64,000 nt of DNA from Neurospora crassa OR74A (Eukaryota > Ascomycota > Sordariomycetes > Sordariales > Sordariaceae), in assembly GCF_000182925.2 (NCBI RefSeq), contig NC_026505.1:4650001-4714000 (forward strand). Direction: 5' to 3'. The notes beneath the pieces were generated by a model. That model ran no database searches and was not told the origin of the DNA. It saw nothing but the letters and a program-made list of their open reading frames with translations. Below, one piece after another: positions 58,401-64,000 of this stretch. Each line of letters starts with the position of its first letter. Positions within the stretch are counted from its first letter, which is position 1. Made by a program: the position numbers and the translations under genes.

Positions 58401-60437
58401 TGTAACCAGGTCTGACTGTTGGGGCAAATGGGGGAGGAAGGGCAGTATCTAGTAGGCAAAGATGATGATAAAAGAGATAGATTCTAGTAGTGGTTTAACA
58501 GACGGGAGACAAAGGGACGGGATGGAGGCAACGTCAGGAACAAACAGACGAAGATACTGAAGACGATGGGAATCTGGAGCAACCTTGAGAGAGACAGTCA
58601 GTCAGTCGGGCGACACGAGGGCCAGTTATAACATGGTAGTTATCGACGTTCCCGGAGGAAGTGGACATAGGACTAATGCTTCCACTTGGCCATCCAACCT
58701 CTCCTCTTCCAGCTCGTAGTGTACATGCACTCGCCGTCGCCAGGGGCATACCGTACCTAAGTTGCCCGAAGCCACCGAAGGCCCCCTCGTGATAAGAGGA
58801 TGTCTTTGGCCATCGACCACTCGATGGTTTGCAACACGTAACAAGAGTCGGTACAAGTTGCGTCTCGGGCAATCACCGGACGCGGAGCGTGTTACTGACC
58901 AACGTTACCAAGCAAGATAGCCAGCTGATCGATAACAGGGTGTGTGTGGCATGCCCGTAGCGCATCCTCGATCCCTGTAGGTAGACTGGAGTAGCATGCT
59001 GGGCTGCCACTTTTTGGGTCAACCATGCTCCCCACAACGGACGCCGGCGGCGGGGTACCGCAATCGGATCGAGTGCCGTGGCTGCGGATCTCGGAGACGA
59101 GCGCGCCCTGTCCCCCAGTTCCCTTCCCGCCAGTTCCAAGTGGAAGCGGTATGTACCGTATGTACTATGCAGTTTAGGTGGTCCCTTGTTAGTAGAGGTA
59201 GTCATTGTGTAAGCAGAAAAGGAACGACACTGGAGAGGTCCCGCATAGTGTAGGGAAAGTGCAGGCCCTGTGTTCATCACAACAGAAACAACATGGGGGT
59301 GTATGGATTGTAAGTGATTGTTGACACCGCGATGCAAGTAGTATGTATGGTTACCGCTCAGTAAAGAACTCCCAACATCGAAATGGTTGGTGCCGGTACC
59401 GGGGAGAGCTGTCATCACCATCGGATACTACCGCTTGCAAGTTGCGCGAGAAATCAAGCAAGGTACCGGTGTTCACGAATTCGATAACGCTGCCCTGCTG
59501 CTCACAAGGGAACCTATCTCGGGCCAAGGCCATCAGCAACGATGATAAGCGGGGTGGTCGTCTTATCGAACAGGACGCCTTGATTACAGTATCTCGACAG
59601 GTCCGAACTCTGGATGGCGGGTGCTTGGATGTCAAATGCCAGATTTGTCCAATCACCAGTCCCCGCTCGATATGTAGTCGATCCTCCCAAAGCTGGGGGA
59701 GGTATTTTGTGGGGCAAGGTGGGGATCAAATTGGCGGGCCCCACGCCAAGGCCCCCGCCTTGAGTTGCAAGTGGAAGTGTGAAACCTGAAAGTCAGCCCT
59801 GTCCTGTCATCATGTGCACGAGCCATTGCACCAGGCTACGTGAATAATCTTATCAAGCTTTGGGTTTGTAAAACCATAGAGCCCACAGCCATCACGCGCG
59901 CGGCGTCCGAGGGACTCACCTTGGTGAGAACGGTGAGAGTCGTGGTGGGGCAGGCAACACTGAGTGACCTTACCCTACCGGGGGACTGGACGGGGATGGA
60001 GCCAAACTTTTTGGCGGTTGCTGTCAGCGACGCCTCCATGAAGGTGCAGAAACTACCTAGAACTAGTGTAGTCGCAAAAATATCAACACCTCAATAGGTA
60101 ACCACCAACTTTTGCCTGCAAGGAGTCACCCATCAGGCACGTGCTGAGTAAAGTAGCACACGCCTCCATTCTCTCAACGACCGACGTGCTCTTCCCCTTT
60201 TCCATTCACCGGCATTTTTCCAGCAATCCGATCTGCAGCGCGTGCGCCAGAAGCACCAAGGGTTTTTCCATTGCGACGCGAATCATCGATAGGTTATCTT
60301 CAGCGCTGCCGGCCGCGCACCTGCAGTACTTAGTGACCGCAACCGAACTTGACACGCCCCGGTGCCATTTCAACAAACTTGAACAAACCCACCACCTACA
60401 ACATCCAAACAACAACAACCATCACGGCAACTTCACA
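58401..60437. other. Divergent promoter region between URC1 and Elf1
   Basis: About 2 kb lies between the leftward URC1 and rightward Elf1 genes. No open frame has recognisable motifs. The final 80 bp before Elf1 are rich in ACAACA/CCAAAC, as in fungal leaders. No RNA gene is seen. Confidence 0.5.
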
Positions 60438-61293
60438 ATGGGCAAGCGCAAAAAGTCGTCAAGAAAGCCGCAGGGCCCCAGGAGGGTATGTGCATATCTC
60501 GACCTCTACTTTTTCCATTCACCAAACCCAAGAGATGATCGCGTAGTTTTGTCCGTTGCGCGCGCCTCTGGATACCACCAAAGACGTCATTGCCCGATAA
60601 GCTTTTTTAGACATTCTGCACCCCCGAGCACCATCTTCCCATATCATACACAACACTCACTACTACTGGAACCCCATCTACATTGTACCCTTCCACCCAT
60701 CCAGTCATATTATACGCTTTCTTCACCTTGCCCTTGATATCACCAAAGCGCTAACCTGTTCACCCCCCTCTTAACTAGAACGACCCCCTTCCCACTGTCT
60801 TCACATGCCTGTTCTGCAACCACGAACGATCCGTCATCGTCAAGCTCGACAAGAAGGCCGGCGTTGGCTACCTCGACTGCAAAATCTGCGGCCAAAAGTT
60901 CCAATGCCCTGTAAACTGTAAGACTAGCTCAGCCAACCCTTGGATATACACACAGAAACAAGAGAAGCAGAGGAGTGCTGACTTCACAACTACGATGTAG
61001 ACCTCGATGCTGCGGTAGATGTCTATAGTGCTTGGGTAGACGCTGCAGGTAAGCAAGCATATGGCCTTGCCCTTGCCATGTTAGAGCTTGTCATTGACTT
61101 GGACCAAACAGACGCTGTTGCCCAAGAAGCCGAGGCAAGCGCAAAAGCAGCATCTTACTCGAACAGCCGGTCGACGGGTGGGCGGCCAGCGGCGTCAAGC
61201 CGGAGAGCTGCCGATATCGACGAAGATGATGAGGATGACGATAGAGGCTATGGCGGATCCGGTGTTGAGGTTGATGACGATGACTACGACTAA
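60438..61293 (+). CDS. elf1: Transcription elongation factor Elf1
   Basis: Exons 60438-60485, 60779-60917, 61001-61048 and 61112-61293 give 417 nt and 138 aa. The N-terminus is [16 protein letters not shown], joined to [19 protein letters not shown]. The four zinc ligands are CLFC and CKIC, and then [24 protein letters not shown] completes the Elf1 zinc-ribbon domain. The last 60 residues are Ser-rich and then strongly acidic ([19 protein letters not shown]). This acidic tail is longer than in animals, as in other fungi. Elf1 binds elongating RNA polymerase II and helps it pass nucleosomes. The first intron is unusually long (293 nt); the others are 83 and 63 nt. Confidence 0.96.
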
Positions 61294-61637
61294 AAGACAT
61301 CGGCGATTCGACGTTGCGTTACGTCCGCGTAGCCGGCTGGCTGTTTCTTTTTCTTTTCTGTCCAATATCTCATGGGGTCATGGTTGACTGAGCGAAAGGT
61401 TTATTAAGGGTCATTATCATCATCAACACGATAGGCGAAGCCGAGCCGAATCTCGATGCCAGTTTTATTTCGACGAACGAAGCCGCACGAACTCGTTTTG
61501 TTGAATTTTTCCAGAGTGGGTATTCCATTACTACGCTTGGCATCAAAAAGTCCTCTCAGATAACGCCATTTCCCAAAGTCGATCCCCACCGCCAGGAAGT
61601 CATCACAATCAACGATCTACCTACGCCCCTTCACACT
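61294..61637. other. Convergent 3' spacer between Elf1 and the uracil phosphoribosyltransferase gene
   Basis: About 340 bp between stop codons, to be shared by two 3' UTRs. Nothing else is seen. Confidence 0.6.
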
Positions 61638-62602
<965 letters not shown>

Positions 62603-64000
62603 GTTGACTTGGTTGGGTGAGGTAGGTATAGGAGGATGGACTAAGTGCCGAAGTCGTGAGAACGGATACTCTGCGAATCGTTTCGTGTAGGTGATGTGTG
62701 GTCAATGTAAAGAAAGATAGTGTCTCGCGCAAGTGTTCGTGGAGGAGGGGGGGCGGATCAGATGCTTCTTAAAAGAGGATCCTGGGGCAAAGGTAACAGC
62801 CTATCTGTAAGCCAGGAGCAGACATATGACAAACAGATTGAATATGAGGGTTCGTGATTGGGATTGAGCGCGACCAAATGGGAAGACGAGGCGGCGCAAA
62901 CTGCCACCCCCAGATTCGAGGAAGATCAGTAGACTCTACTAGATCTGCGCCCAACCATGTATCAACAACGGTCCCACCAAACCCCTCCCACTTGCAGAGC
63001 TGATAAACGGTGGAACTCGGCGTCGCAGAGTGTCAACGGGGACAGGAATTGGCGCCTTGCCTAGTTGGTCGCGTGTGTACTTACTATTTGACTGGGCTTC
63101 TCCGTTTACCGGAAGAGGATCGTGGCGGGATGCGGGAACTAGGACAAGAAAGGGGAACTTTGGGACCTTGAGCGATTGTCAGATCAGAAAAAAGTACTGC
63201 ATTTGCGAAAGGCTTCAGTTCTGGACCGATCCCTGCCCGCTTCTCAGGGTTGTCCGACCTGAGTCGTCCAAGTGGAAGTGGAAACCGTGGAAACGCTCTT
63301 GGAGTCCAGCTGGATCCTGCGACCTGGAACCCCGCCGTGCCCGCCGTGAGCCCGCGAGAGCTCCAACGGGCGGCGGGCGGCAGACACCGAAGGCCGTCCA
63401 GTGGGAGCCATCAAGGTAGGAAGCATTGATGGGATGAAAAGTTCACCTACTGCAAGAAGTTGAGAGACTTGGCAACCCCCACGTGTTTTCGTCGTCAACA
63501 ATGCGGTGCCGATATCCGCGCTTTACAATTCTACCAGTCGAATCTAGAGATAAAGGTTTGTATGTGTAAACAATGAGACGGGACGATAACATCAAAAGGC
63601 TCTTTTCGGAAATGCAGAAAAAGAGGAGCGGGTGTCTCGAGGGGAACGGCAAGCACAGACCACCATCTGCAGGGTCACTGTGCTAAGAACCTTGTCCTGC
63701 CTTTGCCCCTGCCGCCGCCCTTGCACGCGCACCGCACTGCAGTGAACCACGCACTGATGACACAGGGCCACAGGGCAGGCACCGTGACAGACGGAAGCAA
63801 GATATTGTGGGGTTCTTCGCAACAATGACACCCGTTTCCACTTCGACTTCTTCCATTTCCAAAACATTGGACTGAACCTACGCGGGACGGAAGGACGGGA
63901 AGCGCAACTCAATCGCCTCAACCACACCGCAGCAAACACCGCGGAATCGCTTCAGCCAACACTAACCACGACAATAGCAACCATCTCGTTCCGAACTTAT
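62603..64000. other. Promoter side of the uracil phosphoribosyltransferase gene and right edge of window
   Basis: About 1.4 kb with no supported gene. The last 100 bp become CAA/CCA-rich and may be the leader of a rightward gene that starts beyond the window. This is only a compositional hint. Confidence 0.45.

Overview
This is a 64-kb window of nuclear DNA from a filamentous ascomycete. The best guess is a Sordariomycete close to Neurospora or Sordaria. The reasons are short introns (mostly 55-90 nt) with GTRNGT donors, CTRAC branch sites and YAG acceptors, long intergenic spaces and leaders, many short simple repeats (TACCTA/AGGTAG blocks, homopolymers, CAA, TGC) and protein families typical of Pezizomycotina. 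I see no prokaryotic features, no CRISPR array, no rRNA or convincing tRNA gene, and no transposon or AT-rich RIP-like relic.

Layout, left to right. 1-2410 (-): 5' part of a Sec7/PH ARF exchange factor, cut by the window edge. 4797-6587 (-): ECM14-type inactive M14 carboxypeptidase. 7494-8846 (+): Pezizomycotina protein with a long polyproline tract. 10237-11229 (+): secreted, probably GPI-anchored protein. 14614-18652 (+): Spt21/Ams2 family regulator with an expanded GATA-like finger. 19524-20138 (-): RPA3. 24691-25944 (+): bZIP factor. 27748-28459 (-): ALB1. 29249-31516 (+): membrane-anchored ubiquitin protease. 34604-36152 (+): TPT/nucleotide-sugar-type transporter with a 6-nt exon. 37236-39343 (-): SRP72. 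40658-42020 (+): mitochondrial ABHD11/Imo32 hydrolase. 42484-43805 (-): Rab18-like GTPase. 45165-46385 (-): ribosomal protein eS1. 48113-48544 (-): small Ser/Arg-rich hypothetical protein. 56077-58400 (-): URC1 with a 4-nt exon. 60438-61293 (+): Elf1. 61638-62602 (-): uracil phosphoribosyltransferase.

Most genes are unrelated housekeeping functions: vesicle traffic, replication, ribosome biogenesis and translation, SRP, transcription elongation, chromatin and histone-gene control. The one functional grouping is URC1 and a uracil phosphoribosyltransferase about 3.2 kb apart (between their facing ends), separated only by Elf1. Both belong to fungal uracil catabolism/salvage. The most striking sequence-level signals are two ultra-short coding exons, 6 nt in the transporter and 4 nt in URC1. 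Each is needed to keep the reading frame and restore a conserved motif. All exon maps were made by eye from splice signals, phase and protein continuity. Every complete spliced model sums to a multiple of three, but none has been checked against transcripts.
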